Positions 1-9,333 of a stretch of 64,000 nt of DNA are shown here, in pieces. The DNA is from Methanosarcina sp. ERenArc_MAG2. GTDB taxonomy: Archaea > Halobacteriota > Methanosarcinia > Methanosarcinales > Methanosarcinaceae. Where the stretch lies: positions 1 to 64,000 of the forward strand of contig JAMXHR010000016.1 in the NCBI GenBank assembly GCA_023955635.1, written 5' to 3'. The notes below the pieces were generated by a model. The model ran no database searches, was not told where the DNA came from, and worked only from the letters and a program-made list of their open reading frames with translations. Position numbers and translations under genes: made by a program. Positions within the stretch are counted from its first letter, which is position 1. Every line of letters begins with the position of its first letter.

Positions 1-36
1 GTCTGTCATTTCTGATAACTTAACTTTCTTTGCCAT
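1..36 (-). CDS. cdhD: CODH/ACS delta subunit (corrinoid protein), N-terminal fragment
   Basis: Only the first 12 codons are inside the window, reading MAKKVKLSEMTD, which matches the start of the methanosarcinal CdhD subunit. CdhD is the small subunit of the corrinoid iron-sulfur protein that moves the methyl group between tetrahydrosarcinapterin and the acetyl-CoA synthase site. An AAGGTGAGGT Shine-Dalgarno sequence lies just upstream of the ATG (complement of about 45-54). The assignment rests on the short N-terminus and on position: it is the next gene after cdhA, cdhB, cdhC and the accessory ATPase, the known operon order. The gene continues beyond the left edge. Confidence 0.8.
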   Translation of the reverse strand, partial: MAKKVKLSEMTD

Positions 37-144
37 GTAAACCTCACCTTTTCGTAAGTTTTCCGTTTTGATGAGTGACTGCATAAATAAAGATATAATG
101 CAAATTTTACTTCCAGCTTCTTCCCTCATATGGGAAAAACGATT

Positions 145-167
145 GGAGCAGAAGTAAATCCTGCTCC
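145..167 (-). other. Stem-loop in the ATPase-cdhD spacer
   Basis: A 7-bp perfect inverted repeat (GGAGCAG/CTGCTCC with a 9-nt loop) lies in the 243-bp spacer between the accessory ATPase gene and cdhD. The other spacers in this operon are 2 to 60 bp, so this one is unusually long. It could be an RNA processing or stability element that sets different levels of the upstream and downstream subunits. It is not followed by a clear T tract on the transcribed strand, so I do not call a terminator. Confidence 0.35.
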
Positions 168-279
168 GTTACTTCGCATTATTTTGAATGTTGTTTCAAG
201 CCCTGAAAATGGGCAACAGGGTCCTTTTCTCTTTTCCGACACGGTTTTCTGCAATATTACAGTTTCAAAAAAACCGGGA

Positions 280-1041
280 TTAGAATCCCAGTTTTTGTAT
301 AATATTTTCGATTTCTACTGCAGCAACCGAGTCATCCTGGATTTCAAAGAGAGGTATGCCTTTTATATCCATTTCCTCGATTTTCGGGTCTAGCGGGATC
401 ATACCTATCATGTTCAGTTTCAGATCCCCGGCCAGTTTGACAAGCTTTTCGCTGTTAGCATCTGTAACCTTGTTTGCAATAACGTGAATTCTACCAACAT
501 TTGAGCCCAGTTCATCCACAAGTTCATGAATTCTTTCAGCCGTCCTAAATCCCCTTCGAGAGGCGTCTGTTACGACAATAAGGTCATCTATGTCCCGGAT
601 TATTTTCCGGCTGAAATGCTCAAGCCCGGCCTCTGCATCAATGATAACTACATCGTAATTAACGATCAGTTTATCCATTATACCCCGGAGGAGGTTGTTT
701 ACATAACAGTAACAGCCTGAACCTTCGGGTCGGCCCATGACCAGGAGATCGTAACCCGGCATTTCTTCAATGATCTCATAAACCTTGCTTTTAAGTACCG
801 ACTCTTTATTCATATCGGGATTATCAGGCCTGGGTTTTGTGATCTCAGCCTGTAAAAACTCCTTTGCATCCCCAATTGTTTTTACGTTCTCACAGCCAAG
901 GGTTTCAGGTAGGTTAGTGTCTGCATCTGCATCAACTGCCAGTAAAAATTTACCTTTTTTGGAAAGGGAGCGGATCAGAAGAGCCGCTACCGCTGTTTTG
1001 CCAGTCCCACCTTTTCCCGTTATTGCAATTACTTTTGTCAC
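280..1041 (-). CDS. CooC/NifH-like P-loop ATPase of the cdh operon
   Basis: This SIMIBI-class ATPase has the deviant Walker A motif GKGGTGKT close to the N-terminus, a switch-like DADADTNLPE segment and the EAGLEHFSRK region typical of CooC and ArsA/NifH relatives. CooC proteins insert nickel into carbon monoxide dehydrogenase, and a gene of this family sits between cdhC and cdhD in methanosarcinal cdh operons, so a role in maturing the CdhA C-cluster or CdhC A-cluster is likely. The frame is open to an ATG at 1053, but that ATG has no Shine-Dalgarno site. A GTG at 1041 is preceded by GAGGT at 6-nt spacing and gives MTKVIAITGKGG, the usual start of the family, so I use 1041. Confidence 0.85.
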   Translation of the reverse strand: MTKVIAITGKGGTGKTAVAALLIRSLSKKGKFLLAVDADADTNLPETLGCENVKTIGDAKEFLQAEITKPRPDNPDMNKESVLKSKVYEIIEEMPGYDLLVMGRPEGSGCYCYVNNLLRGIMDKLIVNYDVVIIDAEAGLEHFSRKIIRDIDDLIVVTDASRRGFRTAERIHELVDELGSNVGRIHVIANKVTDANSEKLVKLAGDLKLNMIGMIPLDPKIEEMDIKGIPLFEIQDDSVAAVEIENIIQKLGF

Positions 1042-1101
1042 AGAATACCTCATTGGATTGTTTTTCGTCTTAAGCGATTACCTGTCGTCACTTAATTAAT
1101 T

Positions 1102-2520
1102 TTATTCCTTCTTCTCGCTGATGACCATTCTCTCAATGGATATCTTTGCCTTCTTGAAGGTGATCTTTATTCCACCAGCTTTACCAGTGGACATCATTGG
1201 CATTGAAGCCATTGCAGGCATCTGGAAGCCGGCTGCAGGCATCATCATTGGAGCTGCTGCAGCAGCTACTGCCTCTGCTTCTTCCTCTTCCTCTTCTTCC
1301 TCTTCTTCTTCCGCAGCTGCCCAGGTGGCAACAATCGGGTGGTTCTTGTCCTGGAGGAAGGCTTTCAGAGATTGGATGTCTGTAGCATCATTCTCGGTTG
1401 CGATCTTGTCTATGAGGTCTGCAGGGATGGTCTCTGCAATCTTTTCCTTGAGCATAGCGGGAAGCCAGACAACTCTGTTCCAGCCGCCATCAGCCTGGAT
1501 AAACTTAGGGGAATAGAAGTAGGCGACACCGATACCGAGGAAACCTACGATCTGCTTTCCACCGCCTGTCTGACCGGCCATAGTGGAGAAACCAATGCCG
1601 TTCGGGGCCATTCCCTGGTATTCTCTGTTAACCCAGCCGATACCGTCAACTTCAGGGATGTAAAACCCGACTACTTCAAAGCAGCCACAGGATGTGTGTG
1701 GGGAGTCGAAGAAGGAGTGGAGTTTAATCTTGTCGAATTCGCCGGCGGAGAGTTTCTTGGCAATATCGTTGACACCGGTATATTCACCGGTCTTGGCGTC
1801 AAGAAGCTCACCTTTCTCAATTGAGAACTGCGGACCTTCCGGATCTACCTTTGCGGCTGCGCGGCCATCGAACCAGTTGATTGCACCACAGAGGGAAACT
1901 CTGTCAGGAGAAACTACACAAACATTGGTCGGAGCAAAGGACTGGCAGAGAGTACATCCGTAGAAGACATCAACATCCTCATCGCGGAGGTCTTTTGTCC
2001 TGGCGTCTCTTGCCTTGAAAATTTCCTTTGCAGCCTCGAGTTGCTTCTCAACTTCAGCCTTGTCGGTGTAGAAGGTCACCTGCATCTTCTCGATAAAGGG
2101 AAGTTCCGTCTTGAAGAGCATCATGACGGCTTTTCCGAAGGGCTCAAAGGAGTCCATCTTTGCAGCTGTGTCCTTAGAAACTCTCATCCAGACATCATAC
2201 CTCTGGTTCAGGTGCATAATGCCCTGGCAGTAGTTGATGAAGTCGTGGACACGCCTCTCGACTACAGACTCTAGGTCAGGTTCTACAAGTTCTCCGCCGA
2301 TATTGAAGACCATTGCCCATGGATAGGTCTTGCCCTCTTCCATTTCTTTGAGGTCAGGACCGACAATTGTAACCTTGTCATCTTCAATTGCATCCATATC
2401 TGCTGCTCTGACGAGCTCGAGACCGAGGGATTTCGGGCCACCGAGTTCTACGAACATTCCTTCCTTTCTTACTCTTTCTCCTTCAAACATTGGGGAAATC
2501 TCGAATGGGAATTCTACCAT
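1102..2520 (-). CDS. cdhC: CODH/ACS beta subunit (acetyl-CoA synthase)
   Basis: CdhC carries the A-cluster, the nickel-iron-sulfur site where methyl, CO and CoA are joined or acetyl-CoA is cleaved. Cys189, Cys192, Cys278 and Cys280 are present, matching the A-cluster ligands known from the methanosarcinal enzyme; Cys201 and Cys211 are also kept. The 472-residue length is normal for the archaeal short form, which lacks the N-terminal domain of bacterial AcsB. Near residue 400 there is a run of 11 glutamates, followed by an Ala/Met/Pro-rich linker and a basic tail, a variable C-terminal extension of this family. AGGAGG lies 10 nt before the ATG. The gene follows cdhB by 24 bp and is surely cotranscribed with it. 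Confidence 0.97.
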   Translation of the reverse strand: MVEFPFEISPMFEGERVRKEGMFVELGGPKSLGLELVRAADMDAIEDDKVTIVGPDLKEMEEGKTYPWAMVFNIGGELVEPDLESVVERRVHDFINYCQGIMHLNQRYDVWMRVSKDTAAKMDSFEPFGKAVMMLFKTELPFIEKMQVTFYTDKAEVEKQLEAAKEIFKARDARTKDLRDEDVDVFYGCTLCQSFAPTNVCVVSPDRVSLCGAINWFDGRAAAKVDPEGPQFSIEKGELLDAKTGEYTGVNDIAKKLSAGEFDKIKLHSFFDSPHTSCGCFEVVGFYIPEVDGIGWVNREYQGMAPNGIGFSTMAGQTGGGKQIVGFLGIGVAYFYSPKFIQADGGWNRVVWLPAMLKEKIAETIPADLIDKIATENDATDIQSLKAFLQDKNHPIVATWAAAEEEEEEEEEEEAEAVAAAAAPMMMPAAGFQMPAMASMPMMSTGKAGGIKITFKKAKISIERMVISEKKE

Positions 2521-2544
2521 TGTGTTTTCGCCTCCTAAATCAAA

Positions 2545-3056
2545 TTATAATGCATCAATAAGTTCATCCAGGGCAGCATAGTGGTCTGCCTTACTTAGGT
2601 TTCCGAAAGACATTGTTGCGTTCTGGATGTAGTTTCTGTCAATTGCGATTGCTTTTACCTTACTGAAGTTTTTGTTCCGGACAGTACCTGGTTAATGTAG
2701 TATTTTATGTGCCCAAGGACGATGAGTGTGTCATAGGTCCCCTTGCCGTCAAGCCCGGGCCAGTTTTCGTCTGTTACATAAAAGCCTAGCTGATGCAGGT
2801 TGATGTACTTGGCATCTACATCTTTGTCAACAAAACCAGGCATTGAACTTCCGGTAGCTGCAATAGGAATGTTTGTTTTCTGTGAAATCTTCACTGCCCT
2901 AGCCAGGAGTTCCGGATCAAGGATTTTTGTCCCTACTACAATAAGCGGCCTCTTTGCCTTTGAAATCAACTTGGCTGCTATCTCAGGGGTGGTCGCTTTG
3001 GAAGTTGTCACTCCGTAGCTGGTAAAAAGTTTGGTGTTCTTGGTAGTGTCTACCAT
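2545..3056 (-). CDS. cdhB: CODH/ACS epsilon subunit, frameshifted near the 3' end
   Basis: The epsilon subunit binds tightly to CdhA in the CO dehydrogenase component. The uninterrupted frame stops early at 2655 after [14 protein letters not shown], but the next frame continues with [18 protein letters not shown] and ends at 2545, the expected C-terminus. Adding one base to the five-base homopolymer at 2669-2673 restores a 170-residue protein, the usual family length. I chose the ATG at 3056 (MVDTTKNTK) because AAAGGGGG lies just before it; an upstream ATG at 3074 overlaps cdhA and lacks a site. An essential gene broken this way points to a sequencing artefact, not a pseudogene. Confidence 0.9.
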
Positions 3057-3058
3057 CT

Positions 3059-5476
3059 TCAGGCCCCCTTGCAAAGTCTCTTGAGGTTCGTTGGCTGTGC
3101 TGAGACATCGAACTTAATCTTCGGACCGGAGATAATCTTCTTTCTCTTCCAGTCAATTTCCCAGCCATGCTCTGACTCGAGCCTTTTGAGGAGTGATTCA
3201 CGCTTGGCAAGTGGGAGGTCGGCTTCGTTTCTGACGAACTTCCACCAGTCTTCCGGTTCTACACCGAGGTACTTCAAGGAAAGCTCCATCCAGTGGGTCA
3301 GCTTTATTGACCTGCCCATGTTGTTGTCGGACGGGCGGATGCAGGCTTTTGCCATCATTGGGATTGCTTCCTGCCAGGTTTCTGCGGTTGTCAACAGGAA
3401 TTCCGGTGCTGGTGGGATGTTCATCTCTGAGCCATCTCTGGCATCAAAGACTTTCCACTTGGACTCATCATAGTTCTTGGCAATCAGGGCTCTCCTGTAC
3501 TTGGAACTGTGTGGGCCAAGCACTGCAGGGATACCATATATATTACATCCGGTACCGATTGAAGCAGCCTTCTGTGAGTATGCACCCCAGGCAAGTCCGC
3601 ATGCACCTACACGGTTAAGAGTATAGTCCGCAATTTCAGCAAGGTTCCCTGCCATGGTTCTCTGAGCAAAGATTCCGGCAACTTTCTCTGCGGCTCCACT
3701 GATGTGTGCGTTGGACACACAGGATCCAGTGTTAAGCAGTCCGCCACCTGCGAATGTGCCAGGGTACTTTTCGTAAAGGGTCTTGCCTTCTTCGTCCTTG
3801 AACATACCGATGTCCATTGCGGAACATCCGCTCACAGCCAGGAGGTAGTTTCTCTTCAGGAACTCTTCTGCGATGAGGTAGACATCTTTGGTACCGCTAG
3901 GGTAGTTCGGGCATCCGATAATTGCGATGATACCGGGGGTAGTTCCCATAACGAGGTTCAGGCCTTCTTTCCTGATTTCCGCGTCACTTGCCTGTCCTCT
4001 GCCGGCTCTGACCCATCCCTTCTCTTCGCTGATGGATTTCTGTGCAGCCTTCTCAATCACGTTTAGGATTGGAATTTCCTTCTTACAGACCTGTTCGCAG
4101 CGGCGGCATCCGATGCAGATATCATGGAGGGCTTCGAGGTACTCATAGCTCCCCTTGGCTGCAAAAGCCAGAGCTTCAGGGATATCCAGTTCCTCGGGAC
4201 ATGCCAGCAGGCATTCTCCACACTGGGCACACTTGTCGATGTAAGCTTTGAACTCTTCGTCAGTTGGAATTGCTGTTATGCCTTCCGCGTCGCGGATTGG
4301 AGCCATTACTTCGGCAAGCTTCGGGACGAGTTCTCCAAGTTTTTCATAGTCCAGCATTACACAACCCGGAATTGCACCGGATTTGATCTCCTCTATTATT
4401 GAATCCACATCAGCATCTGTGCGGTCCGGCAGTCCCATCATAATCTTTTCATTGGATGCGATCACAGGGATTTTGAGTTTCTGGGATTCTGATAAGACGT
4501 CACCGCGGACGCACTGTTCGTCGACAACAATAACATCAGGCATTCCGGAACGGATAACCTTCAGTTCCTTTGCCAGGGACCCTACGATCTTGGCATATGG
4601 GAGTCTCCTGTCGGCTTCCTTATATCTGCTCATGTCGAATGCGGTACAACAAAGTCCGGCAATTTCCATCTTGTCGACCAGGTTGTTGTCCTCCATGTAG
4701 TCCATGATGTAGGTTACACCGGCCACGTTGTGCCCGATTGCAACAATTAGCGGCTTGGACTTATCAATGGATCCCATACCTATTTCTATGAGCGGGGCTT
4801 CCGGATCAGCTTTTGGGAAGTCATATGCTGTAACCTGGGCAATATCAGAAATTTCCATACCTACGTGGTCCAGGCTACCACTGAATAGAGACTTTGAGTC
4901 ATAGTCAATTTCTGCACTTTCTTGACCTGCATGGATAGTTGCAAGGAGCTGGGTGAGCTGTTCTTCAACATATTCCATTGGAGCCCTGCATTCCCCGAGG
5001 GTCTTTGGACTAAACCCTGTACAGATTGTGACGTTGGGAGTCAGGACGTTTGATTCTCCAAGGTTGAGGGGAAGGTCTTCACCAAAAACCTCTATCACAT
5101 GTTCAAGCAGGTGGCGTCCGTGGGCAGCATGGCATGCAGTACCTGTAATCACACGAAGGAAGAATTCCCTTCCTGTTTGGCCGGCCATGTCAATTCCGCA
5201 GGCACCTCTCTTATTTCCGGAAAGGTCACATGGTCCGTAGGTACAGTAACAGCACTGGTCACACATAGGGGTCAAAACAGGCTCATAGCGGTCAAGAAGA
5301 AGCAAGTTCCAGCTTCTGTAGGATGCTATGCTCGCCAGAGCAGTAGGACCCATCGGGCCTAACTCTTTTGCTTTTTCTTCAGCAGCCTCCTTTGCTGCCC
5401 CTACAATATTATTAATAGTGATCTGGACAGACTCCAGATCTTCTATAGAAAAACTCCCGGTAGTTAGTTTGCTCAT
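3059..5476 (-). CDS. cdhA: CODH/ACS alpha subunit (CO dehydrogenase)
   Basis: CdhA is the catalytic subunit that interconverts CO and CO2 at the Ni-Fe-S C-cluster. The N-terminal cysteine cluster (Cys72, 75, 76, 78, 83, 93) fits the B/D cluster region. Two ferredoxin-like 4Fe-4S motifs follow at about residues 415-460 ([11 protein letters not shown] and [11 protein letters not shown]), which are specific to the archaeal enzyme. Further Cys-containing blocks such as LNTGSCVSN and IGTGCNIYG in the last third are C-cluster ligands. The 805-residue length is normal. AGGAGG precedes the ATG by 10 nt. It is the first gene of the operon, behind a long non-coding leader. Confidence 0.97.
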   Translation of the reverse strand: MSKLTTGSFSIEDLESVQITINNIVGAAKEAAEEKAKELGPMGPTALASIASYRSWNLLLLDRYEPVLTPMCDQCCYCTYGPCDLSGNKRGACGIDMAGQTGREFFLRVITGTACHAAHGRHLLEHVIEVFGEDLPLNLGESNVLTPNVTICTGFSPKTLGECRAPMEYVEEQLTQLLATIHAGQESAEIDYDSKSLFSGSLDHVGMEISDIAQVTAYDFPKADPEAPLIEIGMGSIDKSKPLIVAIGHNVAGVTYIMDYMEDNNLVDKMEIAGLCCTAFDMSRYKEADRRLPYAKIVGSLAKELKVIRSGMPDVIVVDEQCVRGDVLSESQKLKIPVIASNEKIMMGLPDRTDADVDSIIEEIKSGAIPGCVMLDYEKLGELVPKLAEVMAPIRDAEGITAIPTDEEFKAYIDKCAQCGECLLACPEELDIPEALAFAAKGSYEYLEALHDICIGCRRCEQVCKKEIPILNVIEKAAQKSISEEKGWVRAGRGQASDAEIRKEGLNLVMGTTPGIIAIIGCPNYPSGTKDVYLIAEEFLKRNYLLAVSGCSAMDIGMFKDEEGKTLYEKYPGTFAGGGLLNTGSCVSNAHISGAAEKVAGIFAQRTMAGNLAEIADYTLNRVGACGLAWGAYSQKAASIGTGCNIYGIPAVLGPHSSKYRRALIAKNYDESKWKVFDARDGSEMNIPPAPEFLLTTAETWQEAIPMMAKACIRPSDNNMGRSIKLTHWMELSLKYLGVEPEDWWKFVRNEADLPLAKRESLLKRLESEHGWEIDWKRKKIISGPKIKFDVSAQPTNLKRLCKGA

Positions 5477-5620
5477 TTGAGCTTTTCCTCCTAAATTTGT
5501 TTAAAGTTAACTTCGTCAAGACGATTGTGATTTTTATAATGTATGGCATATTCTTCATGATTATACATTATATATTTTGCCGTCTGCTTTAAAGTTACAA
5601 CCGTTTAAGACTTTTTGGTA
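5477..5620 (-). promoter_or_regulatory. Promoter-proximal leader of the cdh operon
   Basis: Directly upstream of cdhA lie a Shine-Dalgarno site (TAGGAGG) and AT-rich TATA-like stretches on the minus strand, one at about 5557-5577 (AAAATATATAATGTATAA) and one at about 5531-5544. A long 5' leader that controls expression has been described for methanosarcinal cdh operons, so the true start site may lie farther upstream. I cannot fix the transcription start from sequence alone. Confidence 0.4.
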
Positions 5621-7210
5621 AAACGTTTATAATCTATTTTTTCAAATACTAAACGCCATGCTAAACGTCATACCAATATTTTTTCAAATAGAACCGTTTT
5701 TATAGGGGCTATCTCCCTGCAAAAGTCGTTTTTAGGGCCTGATTTTCTCTTCTATATCCTTTTTTACGCCCTATTTCTCAAAAAAACCGTTTTTACCAAC
5801 GATTGAGACCTTAATCTTGAGCAGAGGTCGCTACCGATGGATAATGAACACTAATTAAATGTCTAAATGTACCAAATCTATATAACATTTTCTAATTTGT
5901 AACACGCTATTTCGAGAAGGGTAAAATGGGAATATTTGAAATCGGCATACTTCGTCAATTTCTTTTAATTGATTATACAAAGGACAGATTAGTGTCTCAT
6001 GATGCTGTTTTTTGAGTGTAATATTCTACAGTACCAGTACTTCCTTTCCCAGTAATATTAATTGTTATTAATTATACGTTTTTTTCATTTTCAAAGCAAA
6101 AAATTCTGTAAATATTTGTTACTGACTGATGTACGGATCCTTCCACAAAACTTATATTTCCAGTGAATATATTATTTACAAAAATATTCTTTATTTTTTA
6201 TATTTTCCTTTCTAATAAATAAATCACAAATTATTTATATCTTTAATATATTCGGGTAAGTTTACATAGTAAACGCTGTAAACCGTTTTCGTATTTTTTT
6301 TAAGAAATATCAAACAGTTATTTCTTCATTTGGATATTAGTTAATATATTTTTCAATTTTTATAATACCTATTTAAATTGAAAAAGAATTGAATTTTCTC
6401 TTGAACATATTTTTTCTCTTGAACATATTAATAGTATTCTCATCAAGAGTCGTTTTTGATCAATATCGCGGATAAGACTTGATCCGGAATGAACAAAAAT
6501 TGATTTATTCAAAGAGAGACTTCTGGAAACAGGATATCTGTAATTAAGGTAAATTCTAAACCAGGGTATCTGGAAATTTATTTACTGATCTTTAAAACAG
6601 TGGATTATATCATGAGCCTATCCAAAATTTAATATTAATTTCTTCAATCTTACGTTTTGAATAATCAAGTTTCTGATTAGAGAAAATGACCCTGAAATCT
6701 GTTAATGGTAAGATAAAAATGAGTTTTAGGATAAGCTCCACACGATATTCAATTTGACTTTATGATCGGTTAACCTTTTTAACAGTTATATACTAACTTA
6801 TATTCGGGAAAAGCTCATTTTTCTGATAATATTCCCTGTTCCGGAACGAACTGGTAAAGACCAATTGCAGGAGAATTCAGGTCTATCTCGACGTTATGTC
6901 AGTCTCAATACTTATATTAGCAACTTTACTCCACTAACTGCAATTCATATATATTTCAAGTGTTCAGTCAGTTATTTTAACCTCAAATACAGTTATACGC
7001 AGGTTAAAGGGATTCAAATGTGTACAATGTATTTTGTTATGTGCAACTTTTGTACTCGAACATTATAAATTATGACTTATTGGGTACATATACGCTGAAA
7101 GCCAAACCATTGATATTACTACATGTTAACATCACTTTAATCTGGTTTGCAGGTGTGTTCTAATTGCCTCAATATTCAGGTAGTTTTATCCTAATCGAAC
7201 TGGAGAGTAA
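5621..7210. other. Long AT-rich non-coding stretch upstream of cdhA
   Basis: About 1.6 kb with no credible gene on either strand. It is divergent from the rhomboid gene and so must hold both promoters. Visible structure: an imperfect inverted-repeat unit (listed separately at 6614-6738), a duplicated block TTTTCTCTTGAACATATT at about 6394-6430, and several AAACCGTTTTTA-like repeats between 5690 and 5810. The remainder shows nothing I can name. Confidence 0.5.
6614..6738. mobile_element. MITE-like element with imperfect terminal inverted repeats
   Basis: The left end GAGCCTATCCAAAA and the complement of the right end GAGCTTATCCTAAAA agree at all but two positions of about 15, enclosing 125 bp of AT-rich DNA without coding capacity. 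This is the form of a short non-autonomous insertion element whose ends resemble those of a full transposon elsewhere in the genome. No clear target duplication is visible, so the call is tentative. Confidence 0.4.
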
Positions 7211-7261
7211 TTGGAAACATGCTTGACCTTAACTCATCTTATATCTTTGGGGGCGGAACAG

Positions 7262-7885
7262 GTGGAAGATAAAGGTTCTATTTTCACAAGCCCGTCGATA
7301 GTGATCATTATCCTCTGCACACTTTCTCTTTTTATGGAAACAGTTCCCGGCATAGGGTCTATCTATATAAATATTTTTCAGTTTGATCCGAATTCCCTTT
7401 TTACAAGGCCATGGACGCTTGTCACATACATCTTTCTGCACACCGGTTTATGGCATCTTTTCTTCAATATGGTCGTCCTGTACTTCTTCGGGACTGCACT
7501 TGAGAGTCGGGCCGGAAACAAACAGCTTCTGGCAATTTTTTTCACCGCCGGAATTCTATCAGCAATAGGATATACTTTTTTAAGCCGGCCGATTTTCGAT
7601 ATCTCACCTGGCCCGATGATTGGCGCAAGCGGAGCGATATACGGGGTCTTTGCAGCCCTTACAATGCTTGAGCCGGATCTCCGCGTCTATGTATACTTTA
7701 TTCCAATGAGGCTAAAACATGCTCTCGTGCTTTTTGCTCTCTTTGATTTCCTTATGGTTAATTCGTCGGATATGATAGCCCATACAGCCCACCTTAGCGG
7801 GCTCTTTGTCGGGCTCTACATGGGTCTTCGCATAAAGAATCTCCAGGAGAAAAATATGAAATCCAGGTACATCGGCAGGTGGTGA
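7262..7885 (+). CDS. Rhomboid family intramembrane serine protease
   Basis: A polytopic membrane protein with the rhomboid signature in order: WHLFFNM in an early helix (the Asn that stabilises the oxyanion hole), GASGAIYG with the catalytic serine, and AHTAHLSGL with the catalytic histidine in the last helices. Rhomboids cleave within or near transmembrane segments of substrate proteins. The GTG at 7262 is preceded by GGGGCGGA at good spacing and is my chosen start; an alternative TTG at 7211 adds 17 residues and has a weaker GGAG site. The stop overlaps the next gene, so the two are translationally coupled. The substrate is not predictable. Confidence 0.85.
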   Translation: MEDKGSIFTSPSIVIIILCTLSLFMETVPGIGSIYINIFQFDPNSLFTRPWTLVTYIFLHTGLWHLFFNMVVLYFFGTALESRAGNKQLLAIFFTAGILSAIGYTFLSRPIFDISPGPMIGASGAIYGVFAALTMLEPDLRVYVYFIPMRLKHALVLFALFDFLMVNSSDMIAHTAHLSGLFVGLYMGLRIKNLQEKNMKSRYIGRW

Positions 7886-8301
7886 ATCTGGAAGGGGAGA
7901 ACCTTCTACAAAATACCTATTATTATCCAAAACCCGAGCCCGGAGAGAGAATCCCTATTCAGGTCTTAAATTTCAGGAAATTATTTGCAGCATGGTCTCC
8001 AGAGTTGAAAAAGACCCTCTACTTTGAAAAACTGCCTGAAAACGAGAACCTGAAAAGGGTAAGGAAAATTATTCTTATTCAGGTCTACGACTGGCATGCG
8101 GGCAGGGAAGGACTAATAGAGCTTAATGACTTTGAATTTGAACAATTTATGGGAATCTATGAATCTTTCCTGCAAAATCTCGGAGAAATCCAATATATTA
8201 GGCGCAAAAAAGGGCGGAAGACGGAAAAGATCTTTGAACTCGAGGAATCTTCATATGTTGTCCGGGAAGTGAAAAAAGGGCCTTTTTCCGATAAATTATA
8301 A
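7879..8301 (+). CDS. Conserved hypothetical protein coupled to rhomboid
   Basis: A 140-residue soluble protein starting at a GTG (or the next GTG codon) that overlaps the rhomboid stop codon. I do not recognise a family. The N-terminal part has a Tyr/Pro-rich segment (NTYYYPKPEPGERIP), the middle is mixed alpha/beta, and the C-terminal third is basic (RRKKGRKTEKIF). No signal peptide, membrane helix or metal motif is visible. The tight coupling to the protease suggests a joint role or shared regulation, but this is inference only. Confidence 0.65.
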   Translation: MVNLEGENLLQNTYYYPKPEPGERIPIQVLNFRKLFAAWSPELKKTLYFEKLPENENLKRVRKIILIQVYDWHAGREGLIELNDFEFEQFMGIYESFLQNLGEIQYIRRKKGRKTEKIFELEESSYVVREVKKGPFSDKL

Positions 8302-8714
8302 TTGCATATATTATAGTTATGTTTTATATATAGAGATTTTTATCCTACAGGATATTTTTTTCGTTCTGTTTGCATAAAGAATCTCCGGTTTTTCAGGCCA
8401 GCCTTTTACATAAGGAGAAAGTTGCAAACTGTAATTGCCTGAATATGCAAATGTTTTACTACAGAAAAGCAGATATTAGATATCATCGGATTGTTACTTA
8501 AATCGCGGTATCAGGACTTTAATCTCAGTAATCTGAAACTGCAAACTTTGAAAATGCTGCCGACTGACAGCTGAAGAATAGACTCTGCATCGGTAGATTG
8601 GAGGGCTGCTGGAAAGTCCCTTCCCTCCTGAAGAATGCTGCATGGTCATGCTGCGCATGAAAATCTATAAGAGTGCAGGTTCCTTGAACTGTAAGATCAT
8701 AGAGGACATTGATA
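8302..8714. other. Non-coding spacer with a strong hairpin
   Basis: A 410-bp spacer before the NYN-domain gene. At 8600-8628 GGAGGG pairs with CCCTCC around a loop containing GGAAAGTCC, and repeated CTGCAT/ATGCTGC elements follow. This could be a structured 5' leader or a small RNA. The GGAAAGTCC string alone resembles a conserved RNase P RNA segment, but the other conserved regions are missing, so I do not make that call. Confidence 0.35.
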
Positions 8715-9245
8715 ATGAAACCTGTAAAAAGCGGAATTGACTCTATCTCCAAATACCTCCGCTCGAAAAAAGAAGTTGGCAGGAGGAAAATAGGGCTTCT
8801 AGTGGATGGTCCTAACATCCTCAGAAAAGAATTTGATGTAAATCTGGAGGAGATAAGGGACGTCTTGAAGGACTACGGGAATATCAAGATTGGGCGCGTT
8901 TTTCTTAACCAGTACGCTTCTGATAAGCTAGTGGAAGCTATCGAAAATCATGGGCTTGAGCCCATAATCTGTTCAAGCGATGTTGATGTGCGCCTGGCGG
9001 TAGAGGGTATGGAGCTGGTATATAACCCTAACATTGACACCCTTGCAATCGTGACCAGGGATGCGGACTTCAAGCCGCTTCTGAACAAAGCAAATGAACA
9101 TGGCAAAGAGACTATTATCTTCGGGGTTGAGCCTGGTTTCTCCACAGCACTCAAGAATTCCGCAGACTACGTTATTCTTCTGAAAAAGGACCGGATGAGC
9201 AGTTACGATGAGCCCGACGGGGCAGGAACCGGTGAAAAAAATTGA
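8715..9245 (+). CDS. NYN domain (PIN-like) nuclease-family protein
   Basis: The protein has the NYN/LabA-like fold pattern: GLLVDGPNIL with the first catalytic-type aspartate, a central VDVRLAVEGMEL segment with further acidic residues, and IVTRDADFKPLLNKA with the last aspartates of the site. These residues bind a divalent metal in PIN-like RNases, so RNA cleavage is plausible but unproven for this archaeal group. AGAGGA lies 8 nt before the ATG at 8715, so I prefer that start to the TTG at 8709. The basic N-terminal 30 residues could bind nucleic acid. It stands alone, with no evident operon partners. Confidence 0.85.
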   Translation: MKPVKSGIDSISKYLRSKKEVGRRKIGLLVDGPNILRKEFDVNLEEIRDVLKDYGNIKIGRVFLNQYASDKLVEAIENHGLEPIICSSDVDVRLAVEGMELVYNPNIDTLAIVTRDADFKPLLNKANEHGKETIIFGVEPGFSTALKNSADYVILLKKDRMSSYDEPDGAGTGEKN

Positions 9246-9333
9246 TGTATCGGAATATCAGGACAGCATGTCTGAAGAATCCGTTGAAAAAACCTGATTT
9301 ACTGCCCTTTTATGATATTCCTTTCCTACTTTT

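Noticed and set aside
1121..1516. Long plus-strand frames opposite cdhC
   Set aside because: They are antisense shadows; the serine run mirrors the glutamate codons of cdhC, and cdhC itself has all A-cluster cysteines.
2655..3074. cdhB read as a natural 139-aa truncated protein
   Set aside because: The missing C-terminus is present in the next frame and one base in a homopolymer restores the usual length.
8541..8700. RNase P RNA-like string GGAAAGTCC
   Set aside because: Only one short conserved segment is present; the other conserved regions and the closing stem are not found.
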